The notes under the pieces were generated by a model. That model saw nothing but the letters and a program-made list of their open reading frames with translations. It ran no database searches and was not told the origin of the DNA. Positions 55,130 to 64,000 of a stretch of DNA of 64,000 nt are shown here, one piece after another (within the stretch, counting starts at the first letter, position 1; every line of letters begins with the position of its first letter). The stretch is from contig ML677344.1 in NCBI GenBank assembly GCA_007922305.1, forward strand, positions 740,546 through 804,545. Direction: 5' to 3'. The DNA comes from Dermatemys mawii. Its lineage: Eukaryota > Chordata > Testudines > Dermatemydidae. Both the position numbers and the translations under genes were made by a program.

Positions 55130-55770
55130 CTAGCGCCTATCAACTCCAGGCTTCTCCCAGGACAGTCTGCTCATCAGGTAGGCCTGGCTTCTCCCAGGAT
55201 TAGTCCTTGTTGCTCCTGGGGCAGCTCTCACACAGCAGGCCTGGAGTGTCCTGGGACAGATCCGGATCGTTAATGGTGGTTCTAGTCCCTCTGCTCAGAA
55301 CCCCCCCGCTACACACACACACACACCCTATCAATTCCTCCCAGGCTAGCCCTTCCCCCACATACCAGTGGTCTCACCCAGGCCAGTCTTAACCCTTTTT
55401 TCCCCCTCAGCAATGGTCTTACCCATGCTAACCTTTAACCTCTCCCCCTTCAGCAATGGTTTCCCCCAGGCTAACCCTTAACCTTCCCTTTCCCCCCTCA
55501 ACAATGGTCTCATCCACACTAACCCTTAACCTCCCCTTCCCCCGCCCCCCCCAGCAACGGTCTCACCCAAGCTAACCCTGAACCCTTGCAACGGTCTCAC
55601 TCGGGCTAACCCTTAACCCCCGTTACTTGAGCAATGGTTTCCCCCAGGGCTAGCCCTTCCCCATCTCCCCCCGTAGGAATGGTCTCACCCAGACCAGCCT
55701 CTGACCCTTAGCAATGGTTTCTCCCGGGCCAGGCCAGCCTTCCCCCCTCCGCAATGGTCTCTCCCGGGCA
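55130..55770. repeat. Imperfect minisatellite next to CpG island
   Basis: About ten irregular repeats of a block with AGCAATGGTCTCACCCAGGC, then TAACCCTTAACC and a C/T-rich end, clearest from 55360 to 55760. More diverged units (GGCTTCTCCCAGGACAG) reach back to 55150. An (AC)n lies at 55311-55326. Unit length varies (about 35-65 bp). The TAACCCTTAACC words resemble, but are not, a telomere repeat. Confidence 0.82.
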
Positions 55771-55900
55771 GCCCTCTCAGCACCAGAGTCGCCGTCGTTC
55801 TCCCCCCACTCCCCACGGGGGGTAGTTTCTCCCGAGGCCCCTTCCCCGGCGGCCGGTTACCCCGCTCTCGCGGCCCAGCTCCGGAGCGGGCTGAAGCGCT

Positions 55901-55926
55901 GCCGCCGCCGCCGCCGCCGCCGCCGC
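55901..55926. repeat. (CCG)n microsatellite
   Basis: About eight to nine uninterrupted CCG/GCC units inside the CpG island. Read as protein it would be poly-Ala or poly-Arg, but no start codon supports translation. Confidence 0.9.
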
Positions 55927-56228
55927 GCGCTCGGACACTGACAGCCGAGGCGCCAACCGCCGCGCCGCCAAACGGGGCGGGGCAGGAACCAGCCCCGGCC
56001 CCGCCCCTTCCCGCTGGCAGCCAATAGGCTACGGCCCCCTGGCCCCGCCCCCTGGCGGGCTCTGCGCTGCCCCGTAGCGGCCTCTGGCGGCAAAGAGCGG
56101 GAGCTGCAGGCGGCGCCTTGGAGCCGGGCGGCTGAGCGCGCGAGCTAAGCCGGCTGCGGCGCGGGCCGGCGCTTGCAGGGGAGACAGGGGCTGCCCCGAG
56201 GGCCCAGAAGGGGGCGGGCTAGCCTGGG

Positions 56229-56265
56229 CGTTGCTGGGAGACAGTGGTCCCCGTAGCCTAGCAAC
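56229..56265. promoter_or_regulatory. RFX X-box pair
   Basis: GTAGCCTAGCAAC (56253-56265) fits the X-box consensus GTNRCC(N)RGYAAC at every position. CGTTGCTGGGAGAC (56229-56242) is the reverse complement of a near X-box with one mismatch (GTCTCC-C-AGCAAC). RFX factors bind such sites, often in promoters of ciliary genes. The two face each other within 37 bp. Confidence 0.68.
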
Positions 56266-56533
56266 GGGGGGCTGCCCCTGTCTGCAGCTTGGCCGTTTGT
56301 GTCTCCTGGAGACACCCCCCCGCAGAGCAGGGGGCCCCAAAGTCCTGACCCCAGACCCCACAAAGCCTCTGCCCTCGCAATGGGCCTGGTGACCCCGAAC
56401 AAGCAGGCGCTGGGCCCAGGGTGCCCTGGTTCCCCTCCACTCCTGGCTGGGGATCAAGAAACGTTTCCTGCGGCTCAGTCCCCAGGGGAAAGGGGCGTGT
56501 GAGCCCGGACACCCAAAACTAGGGACCTAGACG

Positions 56534-57325
56534 CAGGGGTTCTCACAACAAACATTTTGATGGCCTCAGGGTGCGGCCACCATCCCTTGCAGGGGGCCGC
56601 TCTAACCGTTCATCCTAACATACGTCATGAACTTTAGGAAAAACAAGTAAATCTGCACAAATATCTGCCCAAAACATTGTCATTTATTTATGTAGGATTT
56701 TAATTTTTTTTTTTTTTTTGCAGACTCAGTATTACAAATAATGTACAGTTGTCTCTATTCTTTACCCGACCTAAGCAGAATGGAAACACAAAACAAGCGC
56801 TTTGCACGCACTTGTTTTTTTCCTTGTTGTTTCTTTTGCTTTTTTAGTTGCTTTTTTTAACGACTCACTAGAGAGTAAGTCTGCTGTGAAAAGTGATATG
56901 AGCAAACATACAAATGCCACTTTTCGCAGCAGACTTACTCAGCCCCCGGCAAGCTTGGGGACAAACTAAGCCCTGGATGGGGAGGTGGGTACAGAGGCAA
57001 TGGGGTCAGTGGTAACTGGGCATTGGGGGAGGTGGCAAAGGCCAGTGTGATGGGTGGAGGAGAGATTGGGGCCAGATCCCACCACTGCACGACCAGAGAA
57101 TTGTGTCTCCAGAGGGTGGAATCTGCCGCCCATCACTGAAGGGCTGAGCCCCGACCCCAGGAAGGTGGGAACTCATGGGTTGCCTGCTCCTCCAGCTTTT
57201 GTGTCTCCAGAGGGGGGCAGGGCTGGAGGCCTCCCAACCCCTCATCACAGCCCAGACAGCTGTGGCCACAAGAAAAGCCCCTGGTGGCTGCATGCAGCCA
57301 CGGTGGCCGTATTTGAGAAATGCTG
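56534..57325. mobile_element. hAT-type non-autonomous element
   Basis: CAGGGGTTCTCACAACAAAC at the left and (reverse complement) CAGCATTTCTCAAATACGGC at the right form decayed inverted ends. The interior contains TGGCCTCAGGGTGCGGCCAC, AT-rich runs and a 23-bp-arm hairpin (56873-56940). A TSD is not clear. The element lies just downstream of the CpG island. Confidence 0.68.
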
Positions 57326-58745
57326 GACTAGAGCTCCATCCTCAGGGACCCACAACAGCTCCAACACTGGAAGGCATTCCCCTGTCTTGGCGCAAAAGGG
57401 GGATTTCTTTCCCTACTATCTCTAAATATTCATAGCATAGAGAAGTTACAGAAAACTAATGGCAGATTCCTCCGGCCCAGCTATGTTACCACTAGGTATA
57501 AAGGTATTAGCAGTCACTCACAGTGTCTTTCCAAATCACAGACTGAGAATGGCCTTGAGCAGGGGCATATTGAGATGAAAGCAGAAGTGCAGCCTCCTGG
57601 GATATCCCTGGGATGGACTGAAACCCCATCATCCACTGAAGAAGGAGAAAAAACCCAATCAGAGACATGTCCTCCCTGCAGGGAGATTGCCTGACAGATT
57701 GTCTCCTGGCCAGAGGGGGCAGAGCTAGTGATGTGTGACTAATGACTCAGTCACCTAGGCCTTATGAGCAGCCTGAGGGAACTCACTGGGAGAGAGAGCA
57801 TGAAGGAAGCAGGAATCTCCTGCAGGGGAAGGCTCAGCAGTCTGGGACTGGCAGAGCTACTGGAGTGGAGCTAACTCCTGTTGTGAGCCCCTGGAACAAG
57901 GGGCCAGGTGTTGGGGCCAGAGTTCTATATGTGAGGCCCATAGGAAGGAAGATAGGCACCTCTGGGGGAAGCTTGGGCTAGGGCCTACAGGGAGCAGGGA
58001 GATCCCTAAGGGAAGCTGCCAGAGCCCCTGGAGAAGGCACACAGTGTGGGAATCCTGCTGGGGAGAAAGCAATACATGGGAAGCTCCGGAGGGGCCAAGA
58101 AGTGAGAACTTCAGAGATCCCCCAAGCGGGATAGAGGAACTACCAGGGTGGGTATCTGTGTTGGGCTTTCAGTTGCACCTTGTGTTACCACGGAAGGGGT
58201 TTGATTGAACTTTCTGGTGACGTGGCCAGAGGGCCGGACCACAGAATAGCCAATCACATTTGTGCAACAAGATGATGGGATTGTGGGTTTGATGATAAAA
58301 GCATGGCATTTGCCACAGTTTTAGGGCCTGACCTAATAAAGAATTTCAGATATGGGTCCATCGCCAGCTCATGCCATGTTGGCTGCAGCTGTCGTTTTAA
58401 CAACATTGTGACTATCAGCAAATAACTTTGTTCTATAGCTGGATGCTCAAGGGATATATTCTTGGGTTTGCTCCGACATGACCATAAAATTGGTATAAGA
58501 ACACATTTAGTCCTAATTTTGATTGTCAGTGTGCCCTTGGCAGAATTTAATCACATTTCTCTTTTTTCTTTCAGATGCTACTTTGGTTGTGTGAAAGCTG
58601 GTTGGTGATTGGTGATAATATGAATTGTTTGCAGTAGCAAAAGATATTAGATTACTATTGGCTATTACCGGTGCTCCATATGTGTCAAAAAGATGCAATC
58701 TTCTTTGGGAGCCAGGTCCTTGAGCAGAGACATCCCATTTCTCGA
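57326..58745. other. Unassigned; possible LTR-like part
   Basis: 57700-58380 is G/A-rich and contains CCTAATAAAGAATTTC, a poly(A) signal, at about 58331, reminiscent of LTR 3' parts. No TG/CA ends or TSD could be fixed. No gene is visible. Confidence 0.4.
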
Positions 58746-58747
58746 TG

Positions 58748-61700
58748 GACTGGGGCAAGTGTGTGCTTTGTCAGGAGGACCCATGTCCAGAGTTGACTAA
58801 GCCAGCAGAATCAAAACGAGAGCATGTTAGATCTGACTATCAAACTCCAGCAGCTTAACAGGATCAAACTGAAAAGAGCTGAGAAAGCTGTGGACCACCC
58901 CGAGGAACTCCTGGGGAAATACACATATTTCAGCAATCAACACAAAGAAGCGTGATTTATTTGTGAAACACACATGCCGTCGGAGGACCTCCATGAAGCT
59001 TCTACCCTGGGCATTGAAAGTCATATGTGCACTTCAGCTGCAAGACCAATGCTTGCTTGCAAAACTAAGTGCAGGGCACTTAGTGGTCCAAATGGCAAAG
59101 TATCATGCCAGCTATTTGGTGTCTCTCTACAACAAAGTCAGGGAGAAGAAAACTGAGCAAAGGAACACAGAGAAGATGCCATATGGGGTTGCCTTTGCTG
59201 AACTGATAGCATACACTGAAGAGACAAAACTAAAGATTGGAGCCACATCTTCATTCAAATTAGCAGACTTCCCCAGGCTTCATACAGCTAGACTAGAACA
59301 GCTGGCGGTGACATCAGCTGGGCTCATTCACAGCACTGAACTAAAATCACACATTCCAGATCTCCAGTCACGCGAAGAAAGACGTGATGTGCTCTCTGCC
59401 TTCAACCAGGATACTGCCATGTCCTCCGAAAAGCACATGAGGAAGACTATGACCAACAGCAAAATTATTGTCCCAAACCACAAAATTATTGGAACGGACA
59501 TGTGCCAAATGAAAACACAGTTTATGGATCATTTAATCCAGGGGGCCAAGCAAAATCTGGGCTTGTGTCACTATTGGCTCTGATGTCCATGATATCTGAA
59601 GCTCCAAACATTAAAACTCACTCACAGCAAGTTTCCGTTCATCCAGCTACTCTTATTTTGGCACAGTACAGTTGCAATATGACAGCAATAGCCGTTGCCA
59701 CGAAGGCACAAAAAGTTTGCACTACAACAAGGACTGAGAAACGCCTTCACCACTCTACACTGGTTTGACACATGCACAGATGTGAAAAAGTGAGCTAGTA
59801 GTTACCATTTTTAAACTTGGGTTGTCCCTCTCCTATGACAGTGTTGGCCATCTCAACCAGCATGGTGAACAGTGCACGCCAACACTTCGAGGAGGAGACT
59901 ATATTTGTCTTCTAAAGCTTCCTCGTCGTCTGTCCACTGCTGTGGCTGCAGACCACAGTCCCAGCTCCACCACAGCCACAGACTCCTTCCACAGAACTGG
60001 GATATCGCGTTTTCAGCATCCCAGTACTCAAGTGGAGGGAGCTGTCTGTGGTGGAATTCCCATCTTGGACTGTGAGACTGCAGCACCAGTGGAGGAGAAG
60101 ACTATATCGTCACTTTCTGAGTCTTACACAATGTCCCACGCTGATCATGAGGAAAAACCAGAGCTCCTATCCCACCGCAAATGCCGAAATCAGGACTGAC
60201 TACCAGCTGATTACCCAAGCCCTGCAAGGAGAATGCAGGAGGCTTGAACAATTAAGGCAAGCAGCAAGTCTGGATACCTTAAATGGAGATCAAGCCATTT
60301 CCAGGGCAGCTTACCTTGCCAGAAAGCAGCCAGAGCCAGACCCTGCCCCAGCTTCTGCCACTCTTTCCAGATGACTTCATGTCTGTGGCAACGATTCATC
60401 CCACTGTGGATGTGATAAGGAACGCTGTACACCACCTAACCCACGCCAGGTGCCAGTGATCACTGTGGATCAAACCCCTTTTCCCCATAACCCAACTGAT
60501 ACAGTGGACGTAGCCTGCTGGGTGTGGAAAGGACAAATCTGTCATTATGCCGGGTGGTCTTCATCTGAAAATGGCAAGTCTGAAGCTGATTGGAGATTGG
60601 CCAGAAGATAGTGGATGGACAGAAGCCCTTGTTCATGCCCAAGTGGCCTCCCCCAAAATGGCTGACTTTTCGAAAGCACTTCATGCCACGCTCAATTTGT
60701 AATGAAAGAGGTGACCATACTCAAGTAGTTAGGTTCTGGGGCTCGAGCAATTTTTTTACATTCATAACTGACATGGCAAGTCCAGAGGTGCCGGGGCTAT
60801 GAACTGCCGGCCTAGAGGTGCCGGGACTCAGCCCTGGCACAAATTAAGCACTGCCCTCATGTCACATGTACTAGGTGTGCCAAGCAAGTAACTGCCAGCT
60901 GTCTCTACATCTTGCTCCAAATGCGCACACACCGTATACCCAAGGTCTGAGGAAAGAGGAGTCCCCCCATGGGACAGGATAAATGGTGGGACAAATGAAA
61001 ACTAGAAAACCCAATATTCCACTTCTGGCATCCTTCAACTGGAGCTTCTTATATCGATCTATGTGCCATCAATCAATCCACCAGGCAAGCTTTGCTCTCT
61101 GTATTGAGTGCATTGGTCACTCTGGTTCTTTCATTAATCATACTGATTATGCTCGTTAGGCACCTGTTCGCCTCCGAGACATGGCAAGCCCTTGCGCAGT
61201 GCATCCAGACACAGCTAGAGTTCCTAAAGGGGAACTTCACAGTATGTGAGACACGGCATGTTTTCTTTGCAGTCTTGCTTGGCCGAGCTCGTGAGCAAAA
61301 TAACGCCATCATCAAAGGAGATGGTGGAGCCGTTGGTCTACCGCAAAGTCCAGAGGCCTTGCGGTGCTGGATGATAGCGGGACTGGAGGTGGCCATGTTG
61401 AGAGGAGAATTTGAAGCTGCAGCAGAGGAAGGAACCACGCAAGAAGGGTCTCTCACAGAGCACCATGAGCAGGTGAAAAGCGTGCAGACTTTTTTTGCAT
61501 GACACGTCAAAACACTTACTGAGGTAGTAGAAGTCATGGGCAAAGCCGCCTCAGAAGAGAGTATTGACTTAGTTAAACTGGACACCCAAAGGCAATGCCG
61601 ACCCGGCTCTGATTGTCTCTGTGAGGGAGGCTGAGAAGATCTGGAAGCAGCAGAACGCTACCTTTGTAACAGAATTTGCAAGACAAAACCAAGCCGTTAT
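58748..61700 (+). pseudogene. Relic of a long gene of unknown family
   Basis: A chain of plus-strand protein blocks in shifting frames, co-linear over 2.95 kb. In order: DWGKCVLCQEDPCPELTK (CxxC...C, zinc-like); LLAKLSAGHLVVQMAKYHAS; ASYLVSLYNKVREKKTE; MPYGVAFAELIAYTEETKLK; LVSLLALMSMISEAPNIKTH; DHSPSSTTATDSFHRTGISR then FQHP; TQALQGECRRLEQLRQA; NGDQAISRAAYLARKQPEP; GGLHLKMASLKLIGDWPEDS then GWTEALVHAQVA; LEFLKGNFTVCETRHVFFAV; REQNNAIIKGDGGAVGLPQS; LRCWMIAGLEVAMLRGEFEA; EGSLTEHHEQVKSVQTFFA. I have the impression of a widespread multi-copy animal protein family with this order, function unknown to me, perhaps carried by a mobile element. At least six frame changes; about 300 bp (60720-61010) interrupt it. 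Confidence 0.72.
60730..60870. repeat. Short repeat inserted in the relic gene
   Basis: CCAGAGGTGCCGGGGCTATG and CTAGAGGTGCCGGGACTCAG form a short duplication. The words resemble the GGTGCCGG end of the hAT element at 20298. It may be the remnant of an insertion. Confidence 0.45.
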
Positions 61701-62317
61701 AACTGAGCCCATCAAGCAAAATAAACTCCCTTGTCCAGCAGACCTCCTGCAAGGAAGATCTCCAAGCACAAATGTCTGCCCTCCTCCTTGAAAACCGATG
61801 AGGGAAGAGGGCCATGCCATGGGGGATCCCAGCACACGGACTTTGGCTGCCCTTTCAATGCAGCAAACCAGGGCTGAGTGCAGGGAACCGGGGGAGAGGG
61901 CTCCTCCCATGACTCTTAGTCACTGGAACATCTCTGCAGCACTGGCACTCATCCCTCCACTGCCTGCCTGTTCAGTTGTGCATGATCTAGGTAAGGTATC
62001 TCCCAGCTGCAAAGCTGGGCTCTGAGGGGCCCTAGGTCATGCAGGACACGTCCCAGGACACTCTGCCACCACAGCGTCCCCCTAGACAGCACCAGGCTGG
62101 TTCAATGGGCTAAAAGACTTACAAACACACGCCTGCCTCTGGGCTGAGTCTGTGTGCGTTCCCGAGAAGGCTATAAAAAGCAGCTGAGAATGGCACAAGT
62201 GTTTGTGCGTGGGGGGAGTGTGAAGCAGGATCTTCACCTTAGTCTGAACTAGGACACTGCATCCATGGTGCCTGCAAGCTTGTCTGCCTGTTGTAACAAT
62301 AATATAATATACTGAGA
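61701..62317. other. Unassigned; TATA-like site
   Basis: GGCTATAAAAAGCAGC at about 62169-62184 is a good TATA-like word, but no coding exon or LTR boundary follows. Otherwise nothing is recognised. Confidence 0.4.
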
Positions 62318-62502
62318 TATACCTCTCTCATAGAGCTGGAAAGACCTTGAAAGGTCATCAGGTCCAGTCTGCTGCCTACACTGGAAGGACCAAGTACTAT
62401 CCCCTGACAGATTGTTTTGCCCCAAATCCCTCCTCAAGGATTGAATTCACAACCCTGGGTTTAGCAAGCTAAGGCTCAAACCATTGAGCTATCCCTTCCC
62501 AC
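62318..62502 (-). repeat. tRNA-derived SINE, minus strand
   Basis: On the minus strand: GGGATAGCTCAATGGTTTGA (A-box), then TAGCTTGCTAAACCCAGGGT and GTGAATTCAATCCTTGAGG (B-box), then a tail with GGTCATCAGGTCCAGTCT in the plus text. It is the same family as 14715-14826. It is a pol III-type retroposon, not a functional tRNA gene. Confidence 0.8.
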
Positions 62503-64000
62503 CCCCAAAGAGATGACCCAGATCCATTATCTGAACCTCCTGTGGCTGGACATGTACCAGCCCTGAAATGTATCAGAATCCATGCAGCAGCTCCCTCACC
62601 ACACTGAGTCCTGCTGGGGACCAGGGGGAGGAATTCTTAGTGTCCCTGGCGGCCTTGGCTAGCGCACGGCCCATTGACCCGAGCACTGCGCTGCCGACCA
62701 GCATCTGGGCTGACGGGGAAGGTTGGGTTGGCTGAAGACCCGATGCCTAAGACTCTGGGGTGGAGGGATGGTAAGCCAGGGCTGCCTGCCTTAGCAGGGA
62801 CTGGCTTCGATGACCCAGGAGGTCCCTTCCTGTCCTGTGGCTATAAACCCTTGCAAGGAGTGGCCCGAACGCATGCCCGGCTCCAGTACTTGCACGGTAA
62901 CTAATCTGAACTTTGCCATGAACACTTTGACAGGAGCAAGAAACGGCCCCACACCCCCAGAGACTGTCCCATCAGCTCCCACCCCCCGGCACAACCAACA
63001 GTCCCCCCTGCACCCTCTTGAGCCTTTGCTGGGGCATGGCACCATCTGGCCTCTGGGTGGCAGCAGCCTCCGTAGGCTGAGGTGGCCGGCTTTGGGTAAA
63101 GAGGCCTGGGCTGCCAAAGTTCCCCCAGGGATGAATTTGCCCCAGAGCCGACAGCTGTTTGCAGGTTACAGGAGTGCCTGGTGCAGCAGTGCCTGTCACA
63201 GGGGAGCTGCGCGTTTATATAACAACATCCGGACACTGCACATGACACTCCCCCGCCAAGCCGTTTGGCTCGTAACCTTTCCCCGAGCCCTGCGGCCTGT
63301 TGCCAGGCTCCTCTGACTGTACGCAGCCCGGCCCTCCTCCCCCGGCCTGTGAGGGGCGCTACCCTTCATAGGCCGTGGAGCGCCGATGGCCGTGGGTTTC
63401 AACAGGGGGCTCCGCAGACTGGGTCTGGTATTTCCAAAGCGCCCCACCCCGCCCTGCAAAACTTTTCAGGGGCCCGCCAACGAAGAAAGGTGGGAAACTG
63501 GCACCTTAGGGGATAGTGGGCGCCCCTTGGGTTAAGAGACTAGCGGGACACCGCGAGAAACTTCCGCAGAAGCAAGCATGGACGGGGCAGGTAGCGGCTG
63601 TGCTGGGTTGGGTGGTCCCATGGCTGGCACCTCTCGAGGATTTGACTGGTGCCCCGTTGGCTCCCGCCACCCCCCTCGCCCAGCCCTGGGGATGTCATGG
63701 CCATTGGGTTATAATGCAATGACACCCCGACGCGCACGGGCTTGTTGGGACCAGGCCGCAAACACGAGGCTGGCTGGCTGGCTCACGTCTCCAGCTCCCT
63801 TAGGCTCTTCTCCCGCAGTCCGGGCACTTCTCTTGTGTGTGATCTACCCACGGCCCTGCTGCCAGGCTGGAGGAGCCCTCGGGCCACTTAGAGCGTGGAT
63901 GGCCGAACAGAAGCTGGCAGACCAGTCTGGTACCTCCCAGGGTGCAGCCCCCGCAGAGATGTGGGGGTCCCTCTTTGTGGGTGTGGCACTGCCAAGGCCA
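62503..64000. other. GC-rich unassigned sequence to window end
   Basis: G/C content and CpG rise, especially after 63280. This creates long open stretches on both strands, but I found no domain, start with conserved context or clear splice pair. It could be the shore of another CpG island beyond the window. Confidence 0.45.

Larger units (their letters stand above)
55780..56360. promoter_or_regulatory. CpG-island promoter
   Basis: The only dense CpG region in the central window. It carries GGGGCGGGGC (55975-55984), CCCCGCCCC twice (about 56000-56010 and 56043-56051), AGCCAATAGG (56019-56028), a (CCG)n run at 55901-55926 and an X-box at 56253-56265. There is no TATA. Such islands mark TATA-less promoters of widely expressed genes. 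The transcription direction is not determinable here; a convincing coding exon is not attached. It may belong to a gene whose first exon is non-coding. Confidence 0.75.

Noticed and set aside
55380..55640. Interstitial telomere repeat (TAACCC words)
   Set aside because: Words such as CTAACCCTTAACC occur once per larger unit and not as tandem hexamers; it is a minisatellite.
55777..55971. Poly-Ala protein from the CpG island, minus strand
   Set aside because: The reading begins at TTG, not ATG, and poly-Ala comes from the CCG repeat. There is no splice or family support.
56299..56502. Protein start in or beside the CpG island, plus strand
   Set aside because: An ATG with fair context (56380) exists, but the product is short, Pro-rich and lacks a donor or homology that I know.

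Overview
The window is a stretch of vertebrate, most likely turtle (Testudines), nuclear DNA. It has no operons and no long intact genes. The base composition is AT-rich with CpG depletion, broken by one CpG island, and it is packed with interspersed repeats. The mixture fits a turtle best, with a crocodilian as the main alternative: many CR1 LINE fragments, tRNA-derived SINE pieces, DIRS-type and Penelope-like (PLE) retroelements, a Harbinger transposon, and numerous non-autonomous DNA elements. The species call rests on recognising these repeat families by eye, not on a search.

Layout. 0-6.7 kb: CR1 LINEs, mostly minus strand, interrupted by palindromic MITEs and a DNA transposon with TAAGGCT ends. 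9.06-11.1 kb: a truncated DIRS element on the minus strand, with RT/RNase H remnants, a tyrosine-recombinase pseudogene and split terminal repeats. 11.6-33 kb: mostly non-coding DNA with hAT-, Tigger- and Harbinger-like non-autonomous elements, several with target-site duplications (TSDs) readable by eye, plus SINE pieces and one solo LTR (30.45-31.14 kb). 34.4-38.1 kb: a PLE cluster, with a 171-bp double-ended PLE palindrome inside a 14-bp TSD and a nearly complete but broken PLE carrying an RT, a GIY-YIG remnant and a hammerhead-ribozyme-like terminus. 40.2-43.1 kb: another PLE piece, a non-LTR (RTE-like) RT on each strand, and an 807-bp solo LTR with a perfect 5-bp TSD inserted in the first of them. 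43.3-47.6 kb: a decayed two-gene Harbinger transposon (Myb/SANT-like protein on plus, DDE transposase on minus, convergent poly(A) signals) split by two CR1 insertions. 49-50.4 kb: CR1 with a nested DNA element.

Host signals are few. On the minus strand at 53.55-53.66 kb there is a plausible first coding exon: a signal peptide, a phase-1 splice donor and a TATA box upstream. At 55.8-56.4 kb there is a CpG-island promoter with GC boxes, a CCAAT box, (CCG)n and a perfect RFX X-box; an imperfect minisatellite abuts it. At 58.75-61.7 kb lies a co-linear, multi-frame relic of a long protein-coding gene of a family whose function I do not know.

The most unusual content is a set of decayed hammerhead-ribozyme-like motifs in PLE-type termini, the double-ended PLE insertion, the unknown relic gene, and the shared ends linking the small MITEs to the Harbinger transposon. 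Nothing here looks like an intact accessory or defence system; it is an archaeological record of nested transposition around sparse host regulatory sequence.
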